Of a stretch of DNA of 64,000 bases, positions 15,001 through 21,149 are shown piece by piece. Below the pieces are notes generated by a model, which ran no database searches, was not told where the DNA came from, and was given only the letters and a program-made list of their open reading frames with translations. Source of the stretch: Allorhodopirellula heiligendammensis (GTDB lineage Bacteria; Planctomycetota; Planctomycetia; Pirellulales; Pirellulaceae); assembly GCF_007860105.1 (NCBI RefSeq), contig NZ_SJPU01000001.1, positions 186,001-250,000 of the forward strand. Direction: 5' to 3'. Position numbers and translations under genes: made by a program. Numbering within the stretch: the stretch's first letter is position 1; each line of letters opens with the position of its first letter.

Positions 15001-18000
15001 GTGCGTCAGCGGGATCCGCACTCAGACGGGTGTTGACTGTTTCACGCGTCGATTCATCGCCGCTGTTTTGGTCACCGGGCGTTGGATCGATGTACACCAC
15101 CGACTCACCGACGTCACCGACGAGTGGACTATGCATGGGCGTGCCGGTGACGGCGATCGCATTGGTCGCGAAACGGATGTCGGCTCCACGTACGGTCGAG
15201 CCGGCGACCTCATCGGTACCGCGCAGACGGATACCGAGTTCGTACTGCCCGGAGGTTTCTGCGTTCGCGCTGTGAACGCGAACGTAGTAATCATTTTTGG
15301 CATCAAAGTTACCTGGCAGCACCACTCGGAACCCAGCATCGAGCATGTTGGATGATTCCACATTGCCACTGGTCAGCCCCGTTGGCAGCGAGCGAACGTC
15401 ACCTTGCTGCACACCGTTCTGAAGCCCGGTATTGACGTAAATCGTCTCGGTACCATTTGCTTCGGCAAACGAATTGTCACTGCTGGCGATCACGACGCCG
15501 CTATCGTTGACGAGCTCAACGACGGTATCGAGTCCCGGGGAAGATTCGTCGATATCGAAGTAGACTGCGGTGCCGCCCGCAGCTTTGAACCGGTAGGTAT
15601 CGATATCATCTTCGGTCGCGAGTGTACCGCGAATGGTGAACCCAAGCCGCTCGTTGTCATCGCCGGTGGTTTCGCCAGTAGCGAGGGCGCCAAGGATCTG
15701 CGCATCGACCGGGTCACGGTTAGTCGTGATCGCGCCGGCATCACCGCGTTCGTTTTCGTAAACGTAGGCGACGTTGCGATCGTTGATATACGCCTGCAGC
15801 TGCAAGCCCTGCCAATCGCCCGCTGCTGCGGTAACGATCTCATTGCCATTGGCGTCAACTGGCAATCCGGTGTTGTTCGTATCACGCTGTGATCGCCCGT
15901 CGGGCGTGAACCCCGCACCAATCGTGCTGTCATTAATACTCGTTAGAACGACCGGGAACCCTGGCGACCCGAGAACCTGCAGAGTACCACCGATGCGGTC
16001 GTCAATATCGAGTGGCCGTCCGCCACCGACCAGGGTACCGCCGGGGCCAAACTTCACGACCAGGGATTGGTCTGCATCACTGCGCAGGCGGATGGCGCCG
16101 TAGTAGTGCTGCGTCATCGAATAGATCGAGCCTTCTACCACGTGGACAATGTCGGTGTCATCCCACACGCTGTCGGTGGTGACGATTTCACTGCGGACGC
16201 GCATACCGTTGAGCAAGTTCCCGGAGAGCTCGTTGTCGAGCAATAGTGGGCCTTGATTGTCGGGGCGATCGACGAAACGATCGATCATGCCGGTCGATCG
16301 TCCCGGGTCCGTGACAGCTTGGAACGTGAGCGCATCGGGATTAATACTGATTGCCGCACCCTGACCATCGACGATGGTGTTGCCGATCAGGATCGGTTGG
16401 GCACCACGTACGAAGATCGTCGATGCATCATTAAAACCACGTCCCACGCGAGTGGCAAACGGGCCTGAATCGGCACCGATGCCGTCAACATCTTTCCCGT
16501 CGGCGTTAGCGACGAAGCTGGAATTAACGACCCGCACGTCCGATTGTAAGATCTCCAGGGCGTTAAACTTGGTCAGACCGCCCTGGACCGGAGCTTCACC
16601 ACCGCCGTAACGAACGTCGACATGGTCCAAGCTCGCCGTCACGCCTTGCCGCAATACAATTCCGCCCCAATCGCCGGCCGTGCCCTGGCTGACTCCGTCA
16701 TTATTAGTATCAAAGGTGCCACCCACCCCATACTCATCATCGGACTGAGAGGTGAACACGATGGGCTTGCCCTCGGTTCCCTCGGCGTAGAAATCAGCAC
16801 CAAAAGTAGCTTCAATTCTCGCCGTTCCTAGTTTGACGATGGTGCCTGGATCAATCGTCAACCGCGCGTCAAAACGAGCGAGCAGTTTCGACCCATTGTC
16901 AGCATTGGCACCGAGTTTTCGTCCCAAAAGTGATCCATCAATGCTCTGGTCACGAGCATCATCGAATAGGAACGTCTCACCCAATCGCAGTTCGGCAACT
17001 AGGAAATAGTCTCCCGTGCTGGGATCGCGACGGTAGACGTTTGTGCCAATGAACCCCGCAGGTGCCAAGGGGATGTTACTCAAACCGACACCCGCATCTT
17101 GGCCGGTAACGACTGTCGTCGTCGCGTTACTGGCTCGGGTTTCCCCGCCGTATGCGTCGGCAAACGTGATCCGATAGTCAAGCGATTGGTTCTCGCTAAA
17201 GTTCCCCGTATTATCGAACGCCGCGACGTTGATAGCGGTTGCATCTGGAACGGGCTGGATCGGAGGGGTCCCTTTTTGCGCCTGGCCGGAGTCAACGAAC
17301 GTACCGGTGCGGCGATCGAGCTGATCGACCAATTGATACGTGATCACGCCGGCGACGAGGGTGCCGCGATATAGTTTCCGACCGATGTATTGGTCCGGCG
17401 CGGTAGGCAGATTCCGCAGCGTGACCGAACCGACACCATCAACATCGGTCACAGTCACCGAATTGGTCGGCAGACTGACCAAGGATTCGTGTCCCTCGCG
17501 GGTAACGAACGTCAGTACATACTCATGCTGCCCAGCAGCGAGGTTACCGGTGGTGGAGGGCGTCAGCGTCACGCTGCCCATACTCGGACGGGTCTCAAGC
17601 AGGGTAGGACCACCGGGGGCACCGGAGATTGTCAACGCTTGATTAATAACGTGAACAATATCGGTATCATCAAACCGTGCGCTCTGCGTGAGCGTTTCTA
17701 AGGCACCGCCGGCCGGTGTCGTGACGCTAACAAACAACCCATTGGTCGTGTTATCGGATAACAAGTTGCCGGAGATTTCCGGTCCCACACGATCGTAGTC
17801 GCTCGTGAACAGCCCCGCGTTCTGGTACAGCGAGGTGTTGAAGTTGTCTTCACGGAAACTGTTTGGGTCGGCGCTCATAGCGGCACCGGCACTGAATGAA
17901 ATCTTGTTGTAAATCAGTGTCGGGCGGCTTTCATTCATCTGAATGGGCGCCACGGCGTCGGCGAGCAAACCGGCCCGGCCGCCACCATACTTCAAATCGG

Positions 18001-21000
18001 CATGGGAAACGTAGTCGAGGAAGATGCCTCGTCGTTCCCAAACCTTACGGCCTTCGGCGTAATCGACGTCATTGTGTAAATCGATACCTGCCCAATCGCC
18101 GCTCCCGGGAACTGTGTTAATGGGATTGGTATCGATACCGACGTTTTGGTCGTTGTAACTCGTGAATACCACCGAGGACATCGGCGTGCCGAGCACCTGA
18201 ATCGCCGCGAGTTCGCGGTTAGGGTCAATCGACTCGCTGCCGACACCAATCTTGGCGTCCTTCAACTTGAGCAGGGCACCGGCATCAATCATCACTGTCA
18301 CACCACGGGGGACATCAAATGTCGCACCGTCGGAGAGCACGCTATTGCTAGCACCGCCACGACCAAATTCGAAAGCTCGGTTGTCCTTCTGCGCTTCGAA
18401 CGCTTCGTCCAGGGTCGTGCTAGGATCGTCAACGGCCGAAACCTTGCCATCGATACCAGCCGACGGCAGCAACCGGACGATATCGCCCGGCTTGGCCACC
18501 GACAGAGCCTTCGAAACCGTGCCATAAGGAGACGTGAGCGAACCATTGTTACTGTCGCTACCGTCACTGTCTTTAGTGACAAAAATGGTCCGCACCTCAC
18601 TGCTGACCGCGGAGGCCGGGGCGGTACGGAACCAGAAATTGAAATCGCCGCCTGCTTCTCCATCGGCATCACCGTCCAAACGAGTGCCATTGGCGTCCAC
18701 CAAGGCATCGCCGCTAGCCACACCGATGGATGAATCAAACGTGATGCGAAGTTCATAGTTGCCTTCGCTACGGCCATCGTTTCCGGTTCCTGCTTCGGCA
18801 CCGTCGTAGGCATCGTTGCCCGTACTCGATACACCCACGACATAATCGCCCGCCGACAAATCAACCTGCAACGACGAATCGTCGCCATAGGAGTCATCGT
18901 TTCTAGCGATTAATTCGTAATTTGAAGTACCGCCCGGTCCCGGTGTGACACGGTAGAGTTGCACCAGTGTATCGAGCAAACTGACGTCATCGAGACGCTG
19001 GGCAAATGTTTCGAGCGACAGTCGTCCGAGCACAGCGTCGTCGGCGATGTTGTCATCAATGGGCGGATCGATAGTGAATGAATAAAAGTCAACGTCGCTA
19101 CTCTCAGGACGATGCAGGGACTGGCCAAGCGTGATATCGCTCTGGCTGAGGAAATCCGGTTCGCTCGGCAGTGTTGGGAATCCAGCGATACCGCTGGGTC
19201 CGCCGTCACCGTCATTGCTCTGGGTTTCGCTATTGGGTTCATCAGGGCTGCTACCGCCTGCGGCAACACCGTCAGGCAATTCAAATAAATCGCCGACACC
19301 GAGTAGATTACCAATTCCCCGTAATCCCTCGACAAACCAACTCGGTCGCGAGTCCGGTGACAAGCCATAACCGTCGTACCAGCCTTCGTCGGCCTCGAGC
19401 ACTAAGATCCCGCGCGATGGATCTCGCTCGTTCACCCGATAGAGACTGTAGGGCGTGCCCTTGCCGGCGCCTGTGTCAGCGGTTTCCTGGATCGCTCGCA
19501 AGTCACCGGTGACGATTTGCAGTCCCGAATTCTTCGTCTCGACAAACCGCACCCCAAGGTGCTGCTCATAGAGGTCGAGAATTTCGCGAGTGCGCTGTTT
19601 TTGGGCTGTCGTGATCGCGTTGTCCAGCGGGTTCCCGTTGGGGTCTTCACCGTAGAGCGTGGCAAAATTGTAGGGAAAAATATTAATCCCAGTATTGGTA
19701 TCAATGCGTCCCACAATGCTCGCGTCACGCCGCTGATCACGCGACCCCGGCGCATCATAAGCCCCCGGCCATGGCGGCACGTAGGCGCCCGTGTTTTGAA
19801 TCGAGCCACCGCGCAGCAGCACACTCTGCAAACCGCCCGCTGGTGAAAAGCTGATCGACTTCTCGGGAGCTTGCCCTGGATTGGCATCGCCGACAAAGAC
19901 ACCCGAGTTGTCGAAGGTGTCGTTGGCAGGCACGCTGATGGGATTGCCATTTGCATCCAGAACAGTCGCACCTTCGGCAGCGAGATTGAATACCGTCGGG
20001 GCGTTGGGCAATGAGTCACCACTGCCGATGCGCAGGCGGAAGGTGCCCACGCCATCGGTTCGCCCTGTGAGCACCGACAAGTCAGCGGAGAACTTCAGAA
20101 TCGCCATCGACTGCGACGGATCATAGATCACCGTGTCGGGTCTTAACCGCAGATCATCGGTGTTGTCGACCGTGTCCTTGGTCATGAACAGCTGATAGAA
20201 CTCCGGTTGCACGACCGGCAGCCCCGAGAGCGTCTGGCCAGCAGGCGGGTTTGGGTTATTGGTGATGACACCGGCGTTTGGATTCGACAGAGGATCGTTG
20301 TTGAAATAGACGCGAATCTCATCGCGTGCCTGAACTCGATTGCCCGCTGTTCCAGAGATCGGTTGTGGAACAACGGCCACAACACGCGCGCCCACTTCGA
20401 CTTCGAAATCAATATCCAGCGATGGTGTTGCCGAATTGACTTGGTCGGCCGGCAAAATCGGGTTCCCATCGGTGTCCCGCAACGCCGTGATGTTGGTGTC
20501 AATGGAATCTCCATTGGCGAAAACATCATTGTTATTGACGTCGTCATAGCCAGCGATTTGGATTCGGTAGCGATCATCGGGCAAAGCTTCGACAAACCGC
20601 GACACGACCACCCGGTCACCGACCTCGTCATCAGCAAATCCCAAGAACCCAGGCTGAATCAGCACTTCGTTGCCGTCGCCAAACGTTCCGTCACCACCCG
20701 AACCGATCACGCGAATCCCACGCAGCGTGCTCCCGTCGAGCTGGGACGTTCCGTCGAAGCGGAAAGTCAACTCACGCGGCGCCGAATCGAGCCGATTTTC
20801 CACGCTCGTTCCGTCGAGCCGGATCTGCGATACCGCCCCGGCTTCAACGCTAACCAACCGCGGCCCGCTGATAATCTCAGCAGCGAGCAACTCGCGGCGT
20901 TCCAGGGTTTGGTGCTGCAACCGTCGCGACATGTCTGTCGTCGCGCGGCTGGAAGAGCCGGCGCGGCGGGCATCTCGCCGAGCATCTTTACGAGAAATAC

Positions 21001-21040
21001 TGCGGGCAGCTCGTGAAAGTGGGTTTCGTCGGTGGGTCAT
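1..21040 (-). CDS. Giant planctomycete extracellular multidomain protein, C-terminus outside window
   Basis: This frame is open without a stop from the ATG at 21040 to the window edge, giving at least 7013 residues; the last complete codon is at 2-4. The N-terminus is Arg-rich with a LERRELLAA motif (about residues 45-56), a variant of the planctomycete LEPR-XLL signature, and has no classical signal peptide. In order I read: a degenerate metzincin-like domain (about 19640-19260), a PPC-like domain (near 19000), parallel beta-helix blocks (about 18500-16100), two copies of an FN3/phage-tail-like 'GxES...LYR' segment (about 17700-17000), further PPC-like domains (about 15700-14600), many 'DG...FEF' modules (about 12640-5640), a GEVED domain (about 6500-5190), then cadherin/Ig-like repeats to position 1 with four more FEF modules inserted at 3480-2310. 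I noticed no cysteine. A surface or matrix role is inferred from the domains. It is a paralogue of the giant gene at 21150-40880. Confidence 0.88.
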   Translation of the reverse strand, partial: MTHRRNPLSRAARSISRKDARRDARRAGSSSRATTDMSRRLQHQTLERRELLAAEIISGPRLVSVEAGAVSQIRLDGTSVENRLDSAPRELTFRFDGTSQLDGSTLRGIRVIGSGGDGTFGDGNEVLIQPGFLGFADDEVGDRVVVSRFVEALPDDRYRIQIAGYDDVNNNDVFANGDSIDTNITALRDTDGNPILPADQVNSATPSLDIDFEVEVGARVVAVVPQPISGTAGNRVQARDEIRVYFNNDPLSNPNAGVITNNPNPPAGQTLSGLPVVQPEFYQLFMTKDTVDNTDDLRLRPDTVIYDPSQSMAILKFSADLSVLTGRTDGVGTFRLRIGSGDSLPNAPTVFNLAAEGATVLDANGNPISVPANDTFDNSGVFVGDANPGQAPEKSISFSPAGGLQSVLLRGGSIQNTGAYVPPWPGAYDAPGSRDQRRDASIVGRIDTNTGINIFPYNFATLYGEDPNGNPLDNAITTAQKQRTREILDLYEQHLGVRFVETKNSGLQIVTGDLRAIQETADTGAGKGTPYSLYRVNERDPSRGILVLEADEGWYDGYGLSPDSRPSWFVEGLRGIGNLLGVGDLFELPDGVAAGGSSPDEPNSETQSNDGDGGPSGIAGFPTLPSEPDFLSQSDITLGQSLHRPESSDVDFYSFTIDPPIDDNIADDAVLGRLSLETFAQRLDDVSLLDTLVQLYRVTPGPGGTSNYELIARNDDSYGDDSSLQVDLSAGDYVVGVSSTGNDAYDGAEAGTGNDGRSEGNYELRITFDSSIGVASGDALVDANGTRLDGDADGEAGGDFNFWFRTAPASAVSSEVRTIFVTKDSDGSDSNNGSLTSPYGTVSKALSVAKPGDIVRLLPSAGIDGKVSAVDDPSTTLDEAFEAQKDNRAFEFGRGGASNSVLSDGATFDVPRGVTVMIDAGALLKLKDAKIGVGSESIDPNRELAAIQVLGTPMSSVVFTSYNDQNVGIDTNPINTVPGSGDWAGIDLHNDVDYAEGRKVWERRGIFLDYVSHADLKYGGGRAGLLADAVAPIQMNESRPTLIYNKISFSAGAAMSADPNSFREDNFNTSLYQNAGLFTSDYDRVGPEISGNLLSDNTTNGLFVSVTTPAGGALETLTQSARFDDTDIVHVINQALTISGAPGGPTLLETRPSMGSVTLTPSTTGNLAAGQHEYVLTFVTREGHESLVSLPTNSVTVTDVDGVGSVTLRNLPTAPDQYIGRKLYRGTLVAGVITYQLVDQLDRRTGTFVDSGQAQKGTPPIQPVPDATAINVAAFDNTGNFSENQSLDYRITFADAYGGETRASNATTTVVTGQDAGVGLSNIPLAPAGFIGTNVYRRDPSTGDYFLVAELRLGETFLFDDARDQSIDGSLLGRKLGANADNGSKLLARFDARLTIDPGTIVKLGTARIEATFGADFYAEGTEGKPIVFTSQSDDEYGVGGTFDTNNDGVSQGTAGDWGGIVLRQGVTASLDHVDVRYGGGEAPVQGGLTKFNALEILQSDVRVVNSSFVANADGKDVDGIGADSGPFATRVGRGFNDASTIFVRGAQPILIGNTIVDGQGAAISINPDALTFQAVTDPGRSTGMIDRFVDRPDNQGPLLLDNELSGNLLNGMRVRSEIVTTDSVWDDTDIVHVVEGSIYSMTQHYYGAIRLRSDADQSLVVKFGPGGTLVGGGRPLDIDDRIGGTLQVLGSPGFPVVLTSINDSTIGAGFTPDGRSQRDTNNTGLPVDANGNEIVTAAAGDWQGLQLQAYINDRNVAYVYENERGDAGAITTNRDPVDAQILGALATGETTGDDNERLGFTIRGTLATEDDIDTYRFKAAGGTAVYFDIDESSPGLDTVVELVNDSGVVIASSDNSFAEANGTETIYVNTGLQNGVQQGDVRSLPTGLTSGNVESSNMLDAGFRVVLPGNFDAKNDYYVRVHSANAETSGQYELGIRLRGTDEVAGSTVRGADIRFATNAIAVTGTPMHSPLVGDVGESVVYIDPTPGDQNSGDESTRETVNTRLSADPADAQDLGNLLTTDRGALTVTGELGNLTNAQLDTRLEDVDVYRVELRAQQLKPDTFDSENRFVTTTFDIDYADQLGRANTVLSVYDSAGRLILVGRDSNVTDDQGRPLEGVDMSNLTAGSAGTLDAYIGPVELPEGVYYVAVSSEAAVPAVLNQFFEANPVNPNVRLMPVNSVRRISRDNLDESTFFSSRQDDYTAERPLIEPVFSADSPVPYTLNDIRLFVNLNGGSGSNNSTLVSVNPFTGTVYGGIGGDGPRSGDIAIRRDGELFNYSLPPNNPNNGNTGNFLNVSPTDASTSQAGDDDISFRQTNQAGTGVEVDNNAQFLVNAMTFSRNSSGAQNGSVNNTAINNNSERFWVVGSRDSGGRNGVPIELRTNIIYQAAAGNGEITSLGSLDGNADRDFGNGPYRTTLGPAAEEVEFGIVDTGFIDAATGGDGGAITGLAALNNNLNDDLVAVTNLGGIHVFDPRNTQPAPLGFFEDGYNRVIPTVKYGHLTVAPDHLADFSAQLGTDPDTGERFPLFTGLTLGPQVVEGGKYADILFATTVDGWMYAFTLDTDNAGLPTTTPANIFYNGHSAVQIRLYGDSAGVGGGINLQTNGLAFSNLEVNPWHSTVDRRGDDGHGDVVPYDQSRLNTNGGTSLYFGFEVDNNENNNTIGRPEDSNLGQMAPGGSHGSAISESFDLSEYSAADKPTLYFTYNIDVEDDDDYRLNRAQHDSFRVFAAGDDGEWKLLATNNAFRELPNSDEYDEYAKTGIAVQTVFDDNAADQWRQVRVDLSPLAGSINARIRFDFSTAGAMRTQLGSVELVGVKGEKLVDNDITLIRNDNGLVSSLQTIVGRDVVLPAGAKLVNGDSFTVTYRDAVTTQQTVTFVDALNPGVAGVQVVIDPAATASQVANAVAAAVPGAMRPRVDDNGRLSLLAATDIQIDGKLLGGEANPVEFQGDFRQLLVPTGDEAAIGEKVTVTYPSSAPVTLRYVRAVDPTDVSGDIQIVALSGETRTQIATRIAAELPAGTTFIDTDGNLIFVQLGVTFDIEAADSLVVITAIDPATVRTRVDVPAGNQLVDDELLVFRYGPGGASTLAVAFDDGDGLPANLLNGYTTSAVLTYNNNTTRATLATDLVAAITANAPGLDPLRDDLASPNTVRVLLGDRNGDGLPDVTKAESSNIVTTLEPVTLIDLPSGADLRTGDQIQLRGGGRTVNLVFAREGTDVAPNNNIRVYFTEDLTAAEVSARVVEKLQTLAPELGAIESLTSDGFGLGRFNSSASIPTIQPAITQQDQLSFDTYGVPVTLPGGTNLTDGESITIFRKDSPTSTIGSTYTFRSAPTGAANEVVYAATDTPQQVAQKFLAVLDPALVGQMLGTSGREVLIIEAGSVSVQRSGSSIISWEAKRQSGFSYVPRAVPVITNAAMDSVEVAEQLQRGLVSSVGIISAQNSGYQSSASAEHYAITGGDRIRLYLPDTGITPGLTGFSPVLEAGPYGLNTTLPGDEFGLGAPNTITTAQGADGADNVGAGVYIDDIIIGLAERGETVLYENFSGQPGNSDFVLDPSYLPDTRPDAVQPEHADEILVGGYSLGIRTSDEYGVPEDYNPINLELNEQFSAGRTFDSNDRLVDGAVTIVAPAGRHLLDGDTFVLDDGSHRLTFEFDSRYAPGVTPDSGNVPVPFDPADTEAQVAASIRDAINSSQAQDTLAILAATGDSSDSGTSSSSRIELFGNAYVLDDNLVRRPLATDITVNPGSQRTLKLDMSAEETFKGRYTSRKVAVIDHDSANTNTATQYVVYSDELAQAAVPGYVSGDTLFAIGKIGDAVNLGISPGSDADDGAVLYSDPTEDIDAIRVYLEAGQGIDIDVDTTGLFKVGAGLVRPFVAVVEQGTKFTSTELNFAFAQSANGDPAYSGFNSPTVAVGETQAGATLQFTPTRSGYYDVIISSAAVYTGGGLPSGPTDMQLGDYSLAIRPIGDPGVPARDVLMVDYQFGISDQNRVDDQGQLIIADNFIRDSANVGISTIVDPSSGKVGNSSSLPGDARLLRNANQFGLIPGAVIVNNVVERSGSIGIQIGGGDFGNGELGTPSLFSRVVNNTIVNSGGGAGISVTGRAAPTLLNNVIVGASTGIDVNTQTASGTRTGSNLFANNSTNSTLPIANSSINLGTNVDLAQIFQDASRSIYIPAAGSSLIDNSIDALDDRSDFAGTVKGPIGLPPSPILAPSVDIYGQRRVDGVAGSPGGGTGSNVFIDRGAVDRADTRRPNAVLNNPFDAPNLDAAGSPTDPNTVGDTDPEQSFVRLVNSDQFVKFFEIQLIDEAGTGLDASTITADTVLLTENGRQLLPGRDFTFGYSENSRTIRLTPLAGVWNQDSVYEVTLNNQSRRVVELPSGGSIADGDQVVVTDSAGRESVFEFDSGYTLTVPQNETLVVTDTRVGFRDTDTFTITSADGSQSVTFEINTTGGVASANVAIPMANTGTVTEIRDAILRVLDPTQFVGSPSNAVDYATLLNLAPVAVGNDAIQLGTLPGHVVNMANISSGLIQTGDIDSIVDGQQFTYTRGAQSITFEFDSDGSFDPADQTQTLRRVEFSRTDTSNQIASSISEALRNSNIDLSEAIAIGDGLVSVGGLDGDTVDLVGSNLSLTGNPGVTGSLSITVPATETGTSIDGSTVTLNVNGTSETFLFTTDPQLTSSNVTVVVAADADAAAIAAALQAAIELNLGSTLQNVTRDGAVITLGETASEFTTIDVVDGSAVVGADALAIGGVSGGAYAVDYTPSDAFPAVSVATKLQQAIDDSGISVDVFSPGGGVLLFAGTQNVVSRSGVDDAGTVAPTIAAVSDLAGNPVSPTRPNNETRFTIIMPDVRFDFGDAPQSYGTLLQSPTPGLQPTAPGYVPGNGARHAITGGTGGSRLGLYVDTESDGQPVDTGVGISDDQLQSVGAAATAADLITPSFARISITRVPRSGDLFTLSVGGTNYEFQFISDGTTAVPPRITIPIAAGDRASDVAATLLAAINANVTTPGVTAITNAAHPEQIEITSAAVGTTPAPTLDVGSQSSLFSSTFTVDDSDPHSLSVAFTGIPLAGQLIDLRTDDQTLTYEFVDPSSNPRPGSIPVLITSSFTTEQVAEALLAAINPNLSSLGGSILASIDDADAATVRLTAIDDEDGVSVVTFNQGGAIPPAYFFGRYADNGAVFDETQADQVFGFLNPADPAGTNVEIYVTGGGLVDVWIDFNGNGVFDEDGSEQVLKNTPVVDGINTLNLITPSTVTDKDTWLRIRLSDSGNTRPTGVAIGGEVEDYRVSVRSVPLPVPSGDGDPFIAMEDTPLRIDSTLTASNPPLFINQKTLFTNDNFASQILPVRYFVDLPRIFVESGDTSYPGDDVLVYRTPAGGTLEVNRTMQGTIPGDDLTGSFLYTPPKDFNGVDTFRYRLSTQQNADSDNLDGITFETVTINVLPDNDDPGASDETFVTFEPTRDGGDATLVITADDLIAAAIPDYDPNQTTAPLDESNQAILVRSIATVNGSIVPGGALDTITTRQGGTLVAEFNDPANPQWITQLRYTPAADFNSDVGAVGDLLLDEFTFTLFDDGISQLPDDLEANLADLEAEGLLGGDDLSLPPYYISGGERDQFLRKPVAASEATATATIRVVPRNDAPVPVTDYVGLTDATGAPNDRYLNFFPNAATRPTPTEDTVLVFPAAYLLDNDAAGPAGAVDETDPLIGNDGEIRVVAVGLDDANADTLSRGSITLDPATGMITFTPAADVYGEITFTYTVMDSGIDEGLDVDDVFDAADRGTQVVNGQTTTMTSTIFVAPVNDAPVAYDRLARLTESTTSTPTWIEIDSDDLITANIPASLRVDTQIVASASGVTLPDADELFNGETLIFNAANGRRAAIALNTTGVIPPGVDRVVRYSPSDIAEDLATRLAQALRAVGFGGTAMGNQVAFNDADVITEVTRTNSLVVDSTRQAITIPSGADLGDGEQVEVVDLNGTTHAFEFTTTGTVASDMIPVAINVGDTSEQIAQALATAMTAEGLNATAAATTQTQFRVRVNDAASIDPQAATSAIRVIGSDVLMPAGSMLQNGELLEIQNAAGDTTIVEFGTGTAASDPAYIFVAFQTTDTAPDLSSRLADALNDTANPNPAAVTAGVVTMVTWEVTLTDVTTISLDQAASGIQINGTDILVPAGSELIDGQQIQIAGGSADVLIVEFNTSGTPSVGADVAVAFTTASTASEVAIALQEQLRSIGLGAIADVGAFGVPEGFTRVSLQVIDQASVNEIPDAPGDFDARLAAPFNESEQTPGLRIIEVGTAAGTLNLLTDTDLVSADPALIGTLTPLGPNEAGLESDSGGIFRFEIASEVVNGQTLRYFSNITYTPPLNYNEELPFAPSELLSYKIIDDGKTTIPSPASVENLPAEVSESGTLTITVAAANDAPTFNGQLSVEVLERDDRSSTTIPDFVSQIFAGPDDAFDEVQNQQVDFLEPELVSGDPSIMDSMPVINYTPGDTEGSLTVFPAPDQIGQLVYKIVAFEVNDPTSLSDPQFVTISVRPVNDRPRIDPAIAGSSDSADPDEAYSVTTGTDTDGDGFNDQATIRYTLREDNTRPDPSQPGEVLTGGYFIPVDKNIALPSDIAGTVVVGDYTRLGLLDVYDVGPANESMDGTADAPTGGAQILELFDFPDKTKLGGTLTRRFSNTEVDANGNPLLIGLLYTPPKDFNNFNGAVDSFEYTVRDDNPGDGETYSLDTQSLVQDRRTSTSVVELNLNPVNDRPEFSTLDLQYEVSEDGSEQVINGFAFGISAGPAQSAFDEINSGQGQQLTFDVSSLSFDDADAAQYFDVMPTVDLQGQLRYKPAKDVYGTFQFSVVLTDNGSSDSSRGDLNTSIPATLTIDVRPVNDRPVIAPEFNTPATNPLSFNLSEGGSQNVLVNGDGTSPGLLDVFLVGPDNEAANIVPGGNQTLSLTQPIPVTTAQGGTLQLITPTTGSPYFRYTPRDNYVGPDSFNYTVTDNGVTVPVGTGGTAAADPQVATGTVTFNVLPV

Positions 21041-21081
21041 GGTTGACCGAAGCCTTGAAAGAATAAAATCGGTGGGTAGGT

Positions 21082-21127
21082 AAAAAAGCGGCGGGACGCG
21101 GGTAATCTAAGTTACCCGCTGCCCGCC
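21082..21127 (-). terminator. Intrinsic terminator between the two giant genes
   Basis: Read on the minus strand, an inverted repeat with an 8-bp inner stem (GCGGGTAA against TTACCCGC at 21098-21119, loop of 6), a 2x2 internal mismatch and a 6-bp outer stem (21090-21127) is followed at once by six T residues (21087-21082). This is the textbook layout of a Rho-independent terminator. It lies 23 bp after the stop of the upstream giant gene and about 41 bp before the start of the next one. Confidence 0.85.
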
Positions 21128-21149
21128 CAGCGTGGTGGGCGTATCCAGT

